This document shows positions 32,047 through 44,210 of a stretch of 64,000 bases of DNA, one piece after another. The notes below the pieces were generated by a model. The model was not told the origin of the DNA and searched no databases. It saw nothing but the letters and a program-made list of their open reading frames with translations. A program made the position numbers and the translations under genes. How positions within the stretch are numbered: the stretch's first letter is position 1; each line of letters begins with the position of its first letter. Origin of the DNA: Chenopodium formosanum (lineage: Eukaryota; Streptophyta; Magnoliopsida; Caryophyllales; Amaranthaceae); the NCBI GenBank assembly GCA_024500155.1, contig CM044858.1, positions 22,369,795 through 22,433,794 on the forward strand, written 5' to 3'.

Positions 32047-32940
32047 TTCACCAACTTTGCACCCTATTAATTTTATCAACCCTAACCGATTATCCGACTT
32101 GATGTAGGAGGTTACTAGACACGTATCAACATGTGATAGGTCTAAATTTTTTTTTAATATTTTTTTTTAAAAAAAACCCTATCCCCAACCCAGCAGGTGG
32201 CTGCCATTGCCACCTTCGGCCCCATTCCATTCCCTCTCCCCTATCCATTTCCAACCACCACCAATGCTGATTTTGGTCCCCTTCTCTTCCCTCTGCCGCT
32301 GTTTGATCTGTTGCCGCGGTTGCTGCGACAACTGCGCATGCTGTTGCTGCCTCTAGTTGGTGGTGGTATTGCGACGGTTGCTGCAGCAACTGTTGTTGAT
32401 GTTGCCAACGTATCCGCGCGCCTCTTTCGCTGTCGGTTTCCACCATCCACCACCATCGATCTCCCTTCTCCCTCCAATTCCATTAATTACGATCTCCCTT
32501 CCCCCTCTGTCCGCCGCCTTCCCTATCACTCACGATCTCCCTTATGCCCTCACTCACCATCCCCTTCCAATTCCAACATCCCCTCCACCCATCCCCCACC
32601 GTTCCCGCCCCTTCCATTCACTTCCCCATCGATTTTCGCCCTCTCATCACCTCCCCGTTCAATTTCGACCACCCTCATGCCGTTTTTTAGTCGAATTCCG
32701 GACTCCCCTCCTTTCCCTTCTCCGATTCTGGCTGCCGTTAAGGGTGGTTGTTTGTTGTTGTTGTTGTTGTTTTTTTTTTTTTTTTTATTTTTTTTTTATC
32801 CATTTTATTTTTTACTTGACCAATCACGTAGTGACACGTGTATAACAAAAAATCTAACTCACAAATGTTAACCTGATTAACTGGTTGCAGGTCAGTTGGG
32901 GGTGATAAAAATTAATAGGGTGCAAAGTAGGGAGTGATAG
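32047..32940. mobile_element. MULE-like element with long terminal inverted repeats and GC-rich filling
   Basis: Left 32047-32150 (CACCAACTTTGCACCCTATT, then AATTTTATCAACCC and ACACGTATCAACATGTGAT) is an imperfect inverted copy of right 32815-32940 (complement CCCTACTTTGCACCCTATT, AATTTTTATCACCCC, ACACGTGTCACTACGTGAT). TIRs of about 100 bp suggest a Mutator-like element. The interior is C/T-rich and GC-rich with open frames on both strands (Pro/Ser-rich 32197-32871 plus; 32126-32483 minus). It is unlike its AT-rich flanks, as when such elements pick up gene fragments. The captured source is not recognised and a target duplication was not found. Confidence 0.45.
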
Positions 32941-33200
32941 GACTGAAGTTGGATTAATTTTGACGGATGGAGCAAAGCTGGAATTAATAATGACAATTTT
33001 TTCTTTTTTTTTATTAGCTTAAATCAACTAATTTCATAGGTAACGATCTTAAAACTCGGAAAAACACTCACCTCTGCAGAAAAACAATTACTCGTAGAAA
33101 GAAAAATAATTAGAAATTGTAGTACTACGTACTTCGTATTAGATTTGGCGGTTCTCTCTTCTCCATGAGCTTTATTACATCTTAAAATTCCAGAAAATCC

Positions 33201-36200
33201 ATGAAAATGGTAATTTCAATTGGAAGAACAATTAGAAGGGGATGCACCGTGCAAATGCTGCAATTCTCTAAAATCGGTCTCAAAATTTCATCATTAGGAT
33301 CCCACCACCGCCTATACCACCAGAAACACGGCCGTGCGTATGATTTCCTCGCCTCACAGTTTGTCGGAAAACTCACCAGTAATTATAAAATACCCACTTC
33401 TGGCGTATACTTTCTGCATTCTTATAGAACATTTTCTTCTTCATCATCATATACATCTGGGTCCAAGTATGGTGGTTTTCTACAATGGTATTTGCGTGTG
33501 CTTGAAACTCGTCCGTATATCACCAAGGCCATCTCTTCTTCCCTTATTTTTGCTGCTGCTGATTTTACCTCTCAGGTAAATTCTCTGTTTTCAGTCTCAT
33601 TACATTTTCATTTTGCAATTATTGTTTTTTTCTTTTTTTTAATTATTGTTGCTGGTTTTTTTTTTTTTAATTACTTTTTATTATTGTTGCTGGTTTTTTT
33701 TTTTTAATTACTTTTTATGGGCAAAAGAGTAAAGGCTGTTTGATAAAACTAGCATAAATCAAAGTGTTAAAATTAGCATGAATATAGATACGCGTTCCTA
33801 TAATTATTAGTATGTCACTGTGCCAAGAGAGAGCAATTGAACAATTGAGGCAAATTAAAATTAAGTTATTAAGTTATCAAGGAAGCTGAGAATTATACCC
33901 TCTCTATTCTAATTCAAACCACCAATTTCGGGTTAAAGCTAACACGAAAATTACGTTTCTTGGCGAAAATGGTAAGAGGCAATTCTTCCTAACAAATGAC
34001 TTTTATCATTTTGGACAGCTACATTAAGATTAAGTTTGACAATTACCTTTTTTTTTTTTTTTTAAAAAAATCCAATGCTTATCGCTTGACATGAGCAACA
34101 ATGATAAAGAGTAGTTCTAGGATGGATGACCTCCTGGGATGTCATCATGTTAGTTTATGTAGCTGAACCCAATTAAGGGATTAAGGTGTTCATGTAGAAG
34201 AAGAAGAATGCTTATAATTGCTATGGATTGTCATCGGATGTAAGATTCTTTTGTGGTTCTATATTGTGACCATGTGAGGCTACAGATAACATTCGAATTG
34301 ATGCTAAGACATAGGGTATTTACGGGCTCGAATTGCCACCATTAATCAATTTTGATCACCACTTGATTGCATCTTGATTTTGCTTAAATGAGACCTTATA
34401 AAATAGCTTGGCATTCTGCTTGGAGCACATCTTCGTGCATCAAATATTTGAGGATGGGTCAATGTTTATCGTCTTGGAAGTTGCAAAAATTTTGTTTCGG
34501 CTAAGCTAAGATATAGGGTATACAATATTCAAATGATTTTCATGAATGTGATCAGTGTTAGGCTTTTATAACACTTCAAAAGATTCATGAAGGGAAGCTA
34601 GGGACCTCTGATTTGTCAAGTCACCATTTCAAGAATTTCATACATTCTCATAGGCAGTGAGGCAATCATTTGCAGGAACAAAGCCTAGTATTTTTAATTA
34701 AGCCTGAAGTTTTCTTTTTGCCCAATCGGCCCACAAGATAATTGGTGCATAACTTATAGTTTTCTCTACGAAGAATCAAAATTAGAAGGCTACATTGCCT
34801 CATTGGAAGCACGTTTCCTTTTTAAATTTTATTTGAAGGCTTTTGCACTCATGATTAAGTTAAGTGATTTATTGACCTTGCATTGTTCCAATGATTTTGA
34901 GAAAATTAAACCTGTACTGTTTGTCATTGTGTTGACAGTATTGGGGTGAGTCACACGACCATGTTTTACACTGGTTTTGGAGCTCTTGCATATTACAATT
35001 TTGAGGAATTCTTGTTGTTGATCATATAAATTGAGCATTACAATGTTAAAGAGTGACTGTTGTAGTTGTTTCCATCGTTAAATAAACTTATTTTCTTAGG
35101 CTAACCAGGGGGTGAGAGGGCGTAAAGAAAGACTATTCTGATGACCAATACAGATTTATTGTCTAATCAGAATATGGAAATTTATATGAAGAGAGGGGGG
35201 GGGGGGGGAGGGGGTACTGGGGAACAAGCAGCTAGCTGTGGGCAGATCTAAGGGCGCGGACGCGGCCACCTGGTGTTCAGGTGCAGTTCAACCGCACTGC
35301 TGTCTGCGGCTGCTGCTTCTACGATATGATGTTGCTGCTATCTTGCTGCTACTTTGTGGAGATTGTTGGATGCACTTGGGAGCATTAGGTGAGGGCTTTT
35401 TATTATTTGGTGATGCTTAGGCTGCCAAAAGGTGCTACAAATTGCTGCAATGCTGCTGCCTTTTGTTGTCTATTGTGAGGGCTTGAAACTTGGGGCTGCT
35501 AGGCTTGGAGCTGCTGCAATTTGGCTGCTCTGGGGCTGTCTTTGAGCAGGGAAAGGGGGTAATTTACTAATTTAGAGGGTGCTAGGATGTGCAAAGCTTC
35601 CTTGGAGCTGCGGCTGCAATGGCTGACGTTCGATATGCTTGCGATTGGTGCAGGGAAGCTAGGAGCTTAGATACTTGTTGCCTTGGTGCATAGTCGATGT
35701 AGGGACCGTGGGCACCTATGAGGCTGTGCCCACGCTGCCCTTGTTGCCCTATGCAGTGGCAAACCTCCTTAAACTTGCACAAGGTTACGACCACGGCCCT
35801 TGCATGGCCTATCCACGGCATACTAGCTTCTTTCTCTCTACACCCTTCCATTCTTACATGATTCTACAAGCTTCCTTCCTCTAACTTTCTTTGAACAATT
35901 CACAGTGGAAAAAGCTCCAAACCTAGACATAAACATTCAAACAAAGCATGCGTGAAAGAACAAGGGAAAATGCGTTAAATGAATAAGGAATTCAAGAATA
36001 AACGTGCATTCCTCTTAACTATCACTTAAGCATGTACACATTTGTTAATTGAACTAAAAGGCCACAAAACATACTAAAAAGAACTAAGCAGGAAACCTAT
36101 GCCTCATCATTGTGGATTAAAATTCTGTCTCTTTTTCTTTGTATCTTAATGGTAGATGTATAGCTCCAAGTCTCTTTTTCCATAACACTCCAACACCTTA

Positions 36201-37695
36201 CTTGGAAAACTTCTTGTCCTCTTGCTTCTACTTGGAAAACATCTTGTCACCTTGCTTGGTCTAAAATGTGTTATCTATACTTCTTTTTAGCATTAGCTTG
36301 GGTTGCATAGCTCTGCTATTTATCTTTCAAATTGTTAGCGATTGTCTTGTAGTTCAACTGATTCATGCTTTAAATTTTGCTAGATTATTACATTGCCTCC
36401 ATCGTGGTCATTTGAATTACTCTGGACGTTGCGTATAGCTGGATATGGATTGATAATTATGGGACCATCTCAACATCTATGGTTCAATTTTCTCTCAAGG
36501 ATCTTGCCTGGAAGAGATGTATTTACTACTTTGAAAAAGATTTTTATGGGACAAGCTATTTATGGACCATGAACAGCATTTTCTTCTCCTATAATGCAGC
36601 TCTTCAAGGTAGAGTCCTTGACATCCTCTGAAAGCTAATGTAATTGTAGATGAGAATTGGTAGCCCAATTTGTCTTTATTTCTGTTCCTACAGAGACCAT
36701 TATGCCCTTCCTTGTGCGCAGGAGAGGCTCCTTTCTTCTAACTTCAGTCCTTGTGTCACAGTTTTAGCTACTCATTTTGCAATGAATTTCACTGTATGCT
36801 GATTGCTTACACAATCATCTGAACTATTGCTGGGTTAAGTAGAAAAGAACGGTAGAGGGATTAGAATGATATCTGGCAAATGTTGGGATAATTTAAGTTC
36901 CATTTGAGTAGCACATTGTGATTTTCAATATTGATGAACATGAACCTATGGAGGTCTGGAAAAAAAAAAATAATAAGAATTTGAGTTTTTGTATCTTATC
37001 TGTGTAAACTAACAAAATTTAAACTAATGGACCTTGGTGTCGAGGGTCCAGCTCGGTGATCTACATCACTCCATGCATCATCATCCAAACACTTTCAATT
37101 AAACTCATTTTTATTGAATGGTTTGTTAATGTTCCCAAAGTCACTCCTGGATAAAATATAAAAGTTTTCATTTTCTTCTTTTCTCACTCCATTATGACCC
37201 AACAAATTTTCATTGATCTTGTAATCCTTTTCTTATGCGTGATGTGCTATTATGTTGTAATTTCAGGTGAAACTAGAGAAGAGATTTTTGCAAGACTGAA
37301 GAGAGACCTTCTCCCAACTTTGATGAAGGGTCTTATGTATTGGCCATTGTGTGATTTTCTAACATTTAAATTCATACCTGTCCACCTGCAGGTACCCTTT
37401 AAAACTTTAAACCTTTTTTCTATCATTTAGGACAGAAATCTGTTAAATATATGAAATGAACAATGCAATGGTCTATGTGGCTGTTTAGTTTGAATTTAGG
37501 TGCAATAGCTACTGAGTCAGATGAAATTTATGCATGGTGTATGTTATGTAAAAAGCTTTTATTTCTCTACACCTCTAATATATGTTGCAATTCCCCCCTG
37601 TTTGCTTGCAGCCATTGGTAAATAGTTCTTTCGCCTACCTGTGGACGATTTATTTAACGTACATGGCAAGCTTGAAGAAAGTTGGCGAGGATTGA
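33201..37695 (+). CDS. Mpv17/PMP22-family membrane protein, four exons, frameshifted in exon 2
   Basis: Exons: 33201-33575, 36384-36608, 37267-37391, 37612-37695. All junctions are GT-AG and phases fit (0, 1, 0). Exon 1 has a Ser/Arg-rich N-terminus that looks like an organelle-targeting presequence, then WYLRVLETRPYITKAISSSL. Exon 2 gives LPPSWSFELLWTLRIAGYGL, GPSQHLWFNFLSRILPGRD and KIFMGQAIYGP. Exon 3 gives GETREEIFARLKRDLLPTLM, YWPLCDFLTFKFIPVHLQ. Exon 4 gives SSFAYLWTIYLTYMASLKKV. These are the family motifs; members are small four-helix proteins of mitochondria, plastids or peroxisomes. Exon lengths total 809 nt, one short of a multiple of 3. After GP at 36569 a TGA stops translation at residue 187, while family sequence (NSIFFSYNAALQ) resumes one frame over at 36572. 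Loss of one ACCA of a tandem pair would explain it. It is a recent pseudogene, a null allele, or a sequence error. An alternative start is the ATG at 33207. Confidence 0.85.
33576..36383 (+). other. Long first intron of the Mpv17-family gene
   Basis: About 2.8 kb with GT at 33576 and TAG at 36381-36383. It contains a short T-rich tandem repeat (33620-33715, unit TTATTGTTGCTGG plus a T run), a G-homopolymer tract (about 35196-35218) and a GC-rich GCTGCTG patch (35235-35850). Nothing else in it looks coding. The GC-rich patch may be an LTR remnant like those elsewhere in the window, but no ends were found. Confidence 0.6.
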
Positions 37696-38039
37696 TTACA
37701 CATTTTGTCGTTAAAGTGGTATACTGGTATTTACGATACTTGGCTTGGTAATGGAGTGAATTTTGATCAATATCTGAGTTTTCAGTTTGAATATTCCAGA
37801 CTTCAGAGTTGCATTCAGTGTCTGAATGGATGCAATATATTTTTGGATAATATATAGTGTAGGATTGAACTTCAATTTTGAAGAAGGAATTTTGTTTATG
37901 GTTGATATTTATTTAATTATGGTATAAGTTCTCTATTACGAATATATATATTTAGTTTTTTGTTTCCTTTTGAGAAAAATATACGAGTATAAACTTGCAA
38001 GTTGCAACATCAACATGGATAAGTGTTGCGATTCATATA

Positions 38040-38279
38040 CTTCCTCCGTTTTTTTATTATTGCACCATACATGTTGGGCACACATTTTTTTGGTAGTGGG
38101 AAAAATGAGAAAGAGAAGGGTAAAAGTACACAAAAGCCATGTGATGTAAACATAAAATAAAAAATCAAGTGTTAAAAGTAAAGGTATATTAGATGTTTAC
38201 AGTGTTAATTGGAAATAGTGCAATATTTGTGAAATTTCCTTAAAAGGCAAGTGGTGCAATAATAAAAGAATGGAGGAAG
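38040..38279. mobile_element. Stowaway MITE (240 bp)
   Basis: The left end CTTCCTCCGTTTTTTTATTATTGCACCA is inverted at the right as TGGTGCAATAATAAAAGAATGGAGGAAG. TA dinucleotides flank it at 38038-38039 and 38280-38281. It lies 345 bp downstream of the stop codon of the Mpv17-family gene. It is the same family type as 12917-13148 but with a different inner TIR sequence. Confidence 0.85.
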
Positions 38280-38281
38280 TA

Positions 38282-41200
38282 ATATTTTGAGAGAATGGGT
38301 CCAACAATCTATACACCTTCTAAATATGAGAAGTTTGGAGTGTCGAGTCAGTTATGGCTGATTTTCATTGTATTAGTTATAGTGTCAAGTCGGTTGGAGG
38401 GTGACCCTCTTTTTCAAGTTTCGAGTACGGTTGAAAATGAATAGACAATTTACTGCTTTGCACTTTTGTGCCACATCAACATTTTTGATTAGCTCTCTGG
38501 CTTCTCCTGCTTTCCCGAATTCCCTCACAATTATGTATCGTATGTTCCTTTCTCGTCATCAATGGGCGATTGATCTGATCACAATATGTTTTTCTTTCCT
38601 AAATTTGGGATGCTTTTCATTTTTGCTTGGTTTGTAATCAGCAATTTGATGCCTACAGGTATTATCTCTTTGACTTTCTTTTGATTTTTTCCTGATTTAT
38701 AATATATTATTTCTGGGTTGGATCTCTCTGCTATTCGATTTTCTTTCGAATTTCGTTGTTGGAATTGTGTTTATGTTCAAGTTTAGGTGTATCTTTTTCG
38801 GAATAATGTGAATTGATTTTTGTTTGTTTGATTGATTGATTTTGCGTAAAATTTAGTATGTTTTGATCGTTGATTATGATTTCATCGATTCGAATTTTGT
38901 GAATTTTTTTTCAAGTAGTTTGGTCAACTTTCATCACAATTTTTATTGGTTTATAGCTGATTATTAGAATTATTGTTATCAAGGTTTTCTTCTGTTTTTT
39001 CAACATTAGTTGGTATTAAAAGTCACTGGTTTGATCATTGATTGCTGAATGCCCAGATTATTGTGCATAAACTTTTTATCACACCTGTAGTTCCTTGATT
39101 GTCTAGATTATTGCACATAAACCCTAAATTTATTCTTAAAATTTCTAGGTTATAGAAATTTAAATTAAGTTACAATGATGAACCACTATCTCAAGATTAG
39201 TAATGGTGTTTAGGGTCTGTGTTTTTCCCCCTTTTTTGTTTGATTCATTCTTTGATATTTAACCTGCTTCATCTACCAACATTTGTGTTTTTCCCCCTTT
39301 TTCATTTGATTCATTCTTGATATTCAACCTTGCTTCATCTACTAACATTTTGGGCTTAATACCGTCTCAATTACACTTGATTGTTTATCTCATCTTATTT
39401 GGAGAGGTGTTGAGTGTCTCAATCAAAGTGGCATTCACTCTATCAGTCTATCAGCAATTGTATCCAAAAGCATATGACCTAGTTTAGTTCCCATCCCAAA
39501 CCAAAAGTGACAAACCCGAAAATAATATGGACTAATGTAGTGAAGTCTATGTGCTTATCGTGTATCTACATGCGCCACTACTTCTACTGTAAGGGATGAG
39601 TACTTTGTTTGTATTGATTGGAACTTTGGAATTAGTATATTAAGATCAAAATTGAATATACTGGGAGTTTCATCTATCATGAGATGTTGTGCATGGCTTT
39701 TTTTTGCAATATATCTAGAATATGTGAAGCTTAGATAGAAGGAGACTCTATGTATCTGTGGTTAAAGTCTCAGAACAAGCCTAATCATCCATCAACTATC
39801 TTGCTATCTTTTTTAGATATGTTTGTTGCTGAAAAGCTCCTGTTTCTTCTAAGGTACACAGACTCGACAGAGATAGACAAATAGTAGTGGAATCTTGGTG
39901 ATGGGATGAACACAAACACGCACATCAATCCTTCACTCTGTTTTCTTTGAGAAAAGTATTGGTACATAATGTAAGTTGCTGTGTTTTTTGTATATAGTAG
40001 TGTCTTTTCTTGATAGGCCATCACGTAAAACATTTATCTCATGTTTTTTTATTTATTACCAATTGCTATGAGAAGCAACTGTTAAAACTGGTGAGAGAGA
40101 AGTAATTTTAATTTTTAGAACAAGATTGACTGGGGGAAGATGATCCTTCAAAAGAGATACTTGGCACTTGCCTTTGGAGTTCTTAAACTCTGCAAGGGAT
40201 TGATATCAGTACCACTAGCAAAGGTTCTTGCTCTGGTCATTATTCTCTGACATCAATCACTTTTCTTCTATAAAAATTCCTATCGTGTTTATTTTCGAAC
40301 TTTTATCCCATTGCTTTTGGAGTAACTTCTGAGATCTTTTCACTTTACCTTACACAAATAGGTCAATAGATTTTAGTGTCCAGTTAAGAAAAAAGCTTGT
40401 CAATGGATTTTTTTTTTTTTTTTTTTTTTTTCATTTTATTTATTTATTGGATTGGGAAGTTTGATTATCGGGTATGGGACTCTAGCGTCCCCTCTGGGTT
40501 AGTAACTTATTATATAGCATTAGTCAGTTATCTATTACCCTTTACAAAAAGACTCATATTTGAACTCATTAGGAAAGTAGAAAGTTATGATAACCGTTAA
40601 AAGGTTGGCTCTCATAGTCTGCACTCTTTCTACGTTGCCTAAGGATCCCTGTTTTCTATCAAATACTAGGATGTACACCACAGTTGAATTGCCCCAATAA
40701 TACTTCAAATGCTGTAATATGCAGATATCTTTGTGCCTAGAGGAAATTTTTTGATGAGAATTGGAAGGAAAGCATAGAAAATGTTTAGATTATACGACAA
40801 ATTAGCAAATGTTGGTGTGATAAGGTAACAATTATACTCTTTTCTTTCCAAGTGATCCTTTTAGTTTCTAGAAGTACTTGGTTTGTCTCTAAAGAGCTTT
40901 ATGGTTTGCACTATTGCTTTCTGTGATTTTGCTCATGCCTCTACAAGTTTCTGTTACTATTGGTTGCTTCTTACTAAAAGACATCTAGGACAATTGTTAT
41001 GAAACAGAGTTATTTTTTGTATGAGCTGATTTACATTGTGAGCTGAGATTGCTGAAAGAGGCTATGATTTGGGATAATTAGGCAAGTGTACCACAAATAT
41101 AATTTAGGTTGATGAGTATATGTTCACGATGTGTACATCAAAATGCTTACAATTTAAATTACTCCTTAGATTGGTTGTTGTGTCGTGCCTCTCAAATCAT

Positions 41201-41509
41201 GCAAGCCTATCATGTTACCCTAAACCCTGATAACTTTCTTTTCTATGACTCATTAAATTTCAGACATGTAAATCTCTGTCTGCTTAGTGACTTATTTTAA
41301 AACATGAAATAAAATATTATTCACATTGCATTGACTGGATATCCTAGAGATCCACGTAACTATATCTGACTTCTCTGAGTAATGGCATGCCTGTTAGATT
41401 GCATTGTGCTGTTATCTGCTTGCTATCTCAAATGGACTGCATTTTTGTCACACTGGATGGACAAGAACATAACTCTCCTAGATTACGTTGTCGCTACAGC
41501 AAATGAATT
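38282..41509. other. AT-rich non-coding DNA, no gene recognised
   Basis: No domain is seen in about 3.2 kb. A stretch at 40121-40220 (between ...TTTTTAG and a following GT) has exon-like composition, but its translation matches nothing I know. A long T-homopolymer lies at 40407-40431. The region may hold an unrecognised non-coding transcript or the remains of one. Confidence 0.4.
39216..39350 (+). repeat. Two-copy tandem repeat of about 68 bp
   Basis: GTGTTTTTCCCCCTTTTT...TTTGATTCATTCTT...ATCTAC(C/T)AACATTT occurs twice in succession with few changes. A second, weaker duplication (AGATTATTG(T/C)(G/A)CATAAAC) is at 39055-39125. Confidence 0.65.
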
Positions 41510-43211
41510 TGATCCGTGCCATTTATGGCACTTTTAGGCTATGTTTTCTTTATATTTCTATGCTCCTTTGTAGTCTTTTATGTCGTGTTTTTAGAGAATA
41601 ATGCTCGATTCGCGTGTTTTTGTGTTAGTTTAGAGAAATGCATGCTTTTAATGGTTTTCTTATCATTTTATTCATTTCTCGGCTATTTCTCTTGCTTCTC
41701 CGTTTCTTTGTCTTGTTTTAAAGGTACGTCGCGGGCTATATGCATGGGAATTGAAAATAGCACCCACTAGGATCAATATGCACTTTTCGGAATTGAATTT
41801 GAGTTTGAAACAAAGGAAAACGAAGGATTGCAAAGTATCAAATAGGACCTTTGTGCATTGTTTTAGTCATATCTCAAGTTCTACAGATCAGATTAGGGTG
41901 ATTCAAGTTGGGTTGAAAACTAGACTTGAAGAGCTTTCCAATGATAGGTCGCACGCCTCCATACTATTCTTAGATCGGAAGTTACAGCCTTCTGAAGTTG
42001 GCCCAGGAAAACTGCCGCGGGCTACAGTACCCGCGGGTGCGGGGTTGCTGCTGCTCCAAAATTGCCATATTTGGGCAGTAAGCACCCGCGGTTGTCCCGA
42101 GGGCGCGGGCCTTGGCCCCGCGGGCGCGGCTATTGGGGTGTCCGTTCCCCTCCGCGGGCGCGGCCGATTTCTCCGCGGGCGCGGGTTTCCGGGTCTTTTA
42201 CGATTTTTAAGCTTCTTTTCTCCTTTTGTTTATATAGTTTTTGGTTTCCTTTATTCTTCATTCATGTAATTCTTTAGTTTTAGAATAGTTTTCTCTCTCT
42301 TAGGTTGAGAGCTTCTCTCTCTAGATTAGGCTAGTTTAGGAGTAGTTTTAGAGAGAGAAAGTGAAGAATTTTAATGGTGATTGAGAGATTGAAGATGCAA
42401 GTGTGACAATTGTGTCGGAGATCTTCTTAATTATCAATGAGCATTTCTAAACTCTATCTCATTCAATTGCTTTATTTAATTTGATGTTTGTTTGGTTTGA
42501 TTTTGATATTTGATGTTTGATTAGAGTAATTGTTCTTGATATTTTGTTGATTCTTGTTCTCTGTAGTAAATAGTAGTTTTGATCATGTTTCTTGAGTAGT
42601 TTATTTGCTAGGGTTTGGGTAAACATGTGTGATTGATGGATTGAGATTGATTTGGAAATTTGAGTAGTTCTTGTGTTGTGATTAAATTGATTCATAGAGG
42701 TTTGCATGTTGCATAAGTTTGATTGGAGTAGCTAACCATGATTGCTAGCATTGATTGCATGATTGAATTGATTGACATGACCACTTAATATCGATTTGAT
42801 CATAATTAGTTGAGTATTTGATTATGTTTCTTCATATTGTTTAGCACTAGAGAAATCTATGTTAGAGAGTGTGAGGATGATTAGTTGAATGCCCCTAATT
42901 GCTCTTACTATTTGTCTTTGCATTGCTTGGATTGCTTGACTCCCTAATTAGCTTGGTTATCATGAATGCATGTTGATCCCCACTCCCTAGTGTTTCATTT
43001 GTTTGCTTCTTGATTTAGGAAGTAGAATAGTGCTACCTTTCACCTTAGACTTCGACCTAGCTTAGGAGTTAATTAGAAATACTTGAACATAACCGTTCCT
43101 AGTGGTTCGACCCTTGACTTACCTCTATACTTGTATTTAGGCAGTTGAGTGATTATAAATTTGTTTGACCGTAGGGAGGATTAGTTCAACGACATAGTTT
43201 TCCCCACGTCA
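41510..43211 (+). mobile_element. Solo LTR, Athila-like family (1.7 kb)
   Basis: It starts TGATCCGTGCCATTTATGGC and ends TTTTCCCCACGTCA. It is flanked by gaatt (41505-41509) and gaatg (43212-43216), a 5-bp duplication with one mismatch. It shares its first about 150 bp with the LTRs at 53389 (minus) and 59262 (plus). It contains the motif GAGCTTTCCAATGATA (41931-41946), the CCGCGG block (42014-42188), a TATA box (TTTATATAG at about 42230), a CTCTCTCT leader and, near its end, GGTTCGACCCTTGACTTACC. No internal region adjoins it. Confidence 0.75.
42014..42188. repeat. Palindromic block CCGCGGGCGCGG
   Basis: CCGCGG(G) and CGCGGGCGCGG recur about eight times in 175 bp. GC content is very high, against AT-rich flanks. 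It lies about 40 bp upstream of the LTR TATA box. The homologous LTR at 50006-53389 has an entirely different palindromic sequence at this position. Confidence 0.85.
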
Positions 43212-43429
43212 GAATGCATAATATCGGGGTCATAGATTGTGTATAGTTCATAGATTCTGTAATAGATTACTTTGTTTGATCAGCTTCTTCTATACATCAT
43301 TGGGATTATATTCCCTTTACGAATTCAGGTTTATATTATTGTGAAAAGCTTACTTTGTTTTTCTTTATTGGTTGTGGTAAAATGGTGCAGGTTTAGTGCA
43401 CTGTTTGGTCAGATTGGGGCTCATCTTAG
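43212..43429. other. Spacer between the solo LTR and the copia LTR
   Basis: About 220 bp of AT-rich DNA; no domain or repeat recognised. Confidence 0.5.
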
Positions 43430-44196
43430 TGTTAGGATTAATTCCTACTATATACTTTAATCTTAATATCAAGGTAAATCTTAATTGCGAAAGCATACTT
43501 GATTCCATGACAATTGATCGAATCCTTTTGGAGTATGCGTCTTCTAGTAGATACACATGCTAAGGTTTTCTCTCTTTTGATGGGATACTATTAAGAGTCT
43601 ATTGTATGTATTATTAGGGACCATAATCCTAGATGTCTATTTATATAGACCCCCTTCTATAATCCGCCCATCATGTATTAGAAAAGGTACAACAGTCTCT
43701 ACACATAAAACTAAACTCATACCCTATAAAAGACGTAACAAACCCAACAATATAATTACTTAAATGGATCACTTTAATATGATAGTGTATAAATACAATC
43801 ATAACCATATATTCCACATACATTATTGTATTTAGGTCTAAAAGTTTCTTACAATTTGCCACTTGGACCAAATACAATTACATGTATTTGATTCTTGATA
43901 ATTGCATTATACTGTTAAACTTTATAAGCTCATAATACTATAATTTCCAAATGTTTTAAACAATTTGGTCCAATTATATTAACATAGAGTCAAAGCAATC
44001 TAAGCTATAATTAACGTAACTAGACCTATCAATGGCCACAATGTTAACACAATCAACGACATGAATCAAGCATAGGTGTGTAGCATGAAAATAACATAAA
44101 TATAATCCAAAATATCTATTTCCAACTGGTCCACTTTAGTAAACCAAATTGAATACTTTATTATTGTGTTTATGTCATACAAGCATTAAAATAACA
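43430..44196 (-). mobile_element. Ty1/copia 3' LTR
   Basis: The ends are TGTTA (43430) and TAACA (44196) in plus reading. In minus reading it follows the polypurine-like TTTTAGTGGGAGTT, which is typical of plant copia elements. Length is 767 bp. Its partner 5' LTR is missing above 48.0 kb, so the element is 5'-truncated. Confidence 0.7.
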
Positions 44197-44210
44197 AACT
44201 CCCACTAAAA

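Noticed and set aside
32197..32871. 224-codon Pro/Ser-rich plus-strand frame as a host gene
   Set aside because: It lies between MULE-like inverted repeats, overlaps open frames in other phases and strands, and ends in a T-homopolymer region translated as Leu/Phe runs. No known domain is present.
38401..38660. Possible small exon or ORF downstream of the Mpv17-family gene
   Set aside because: It starts like a membrane peptide (FHCAT..., Leu/Phe-rich) but has no recognisable family, no supported splice partners and typical AT-rich intergenic composition.
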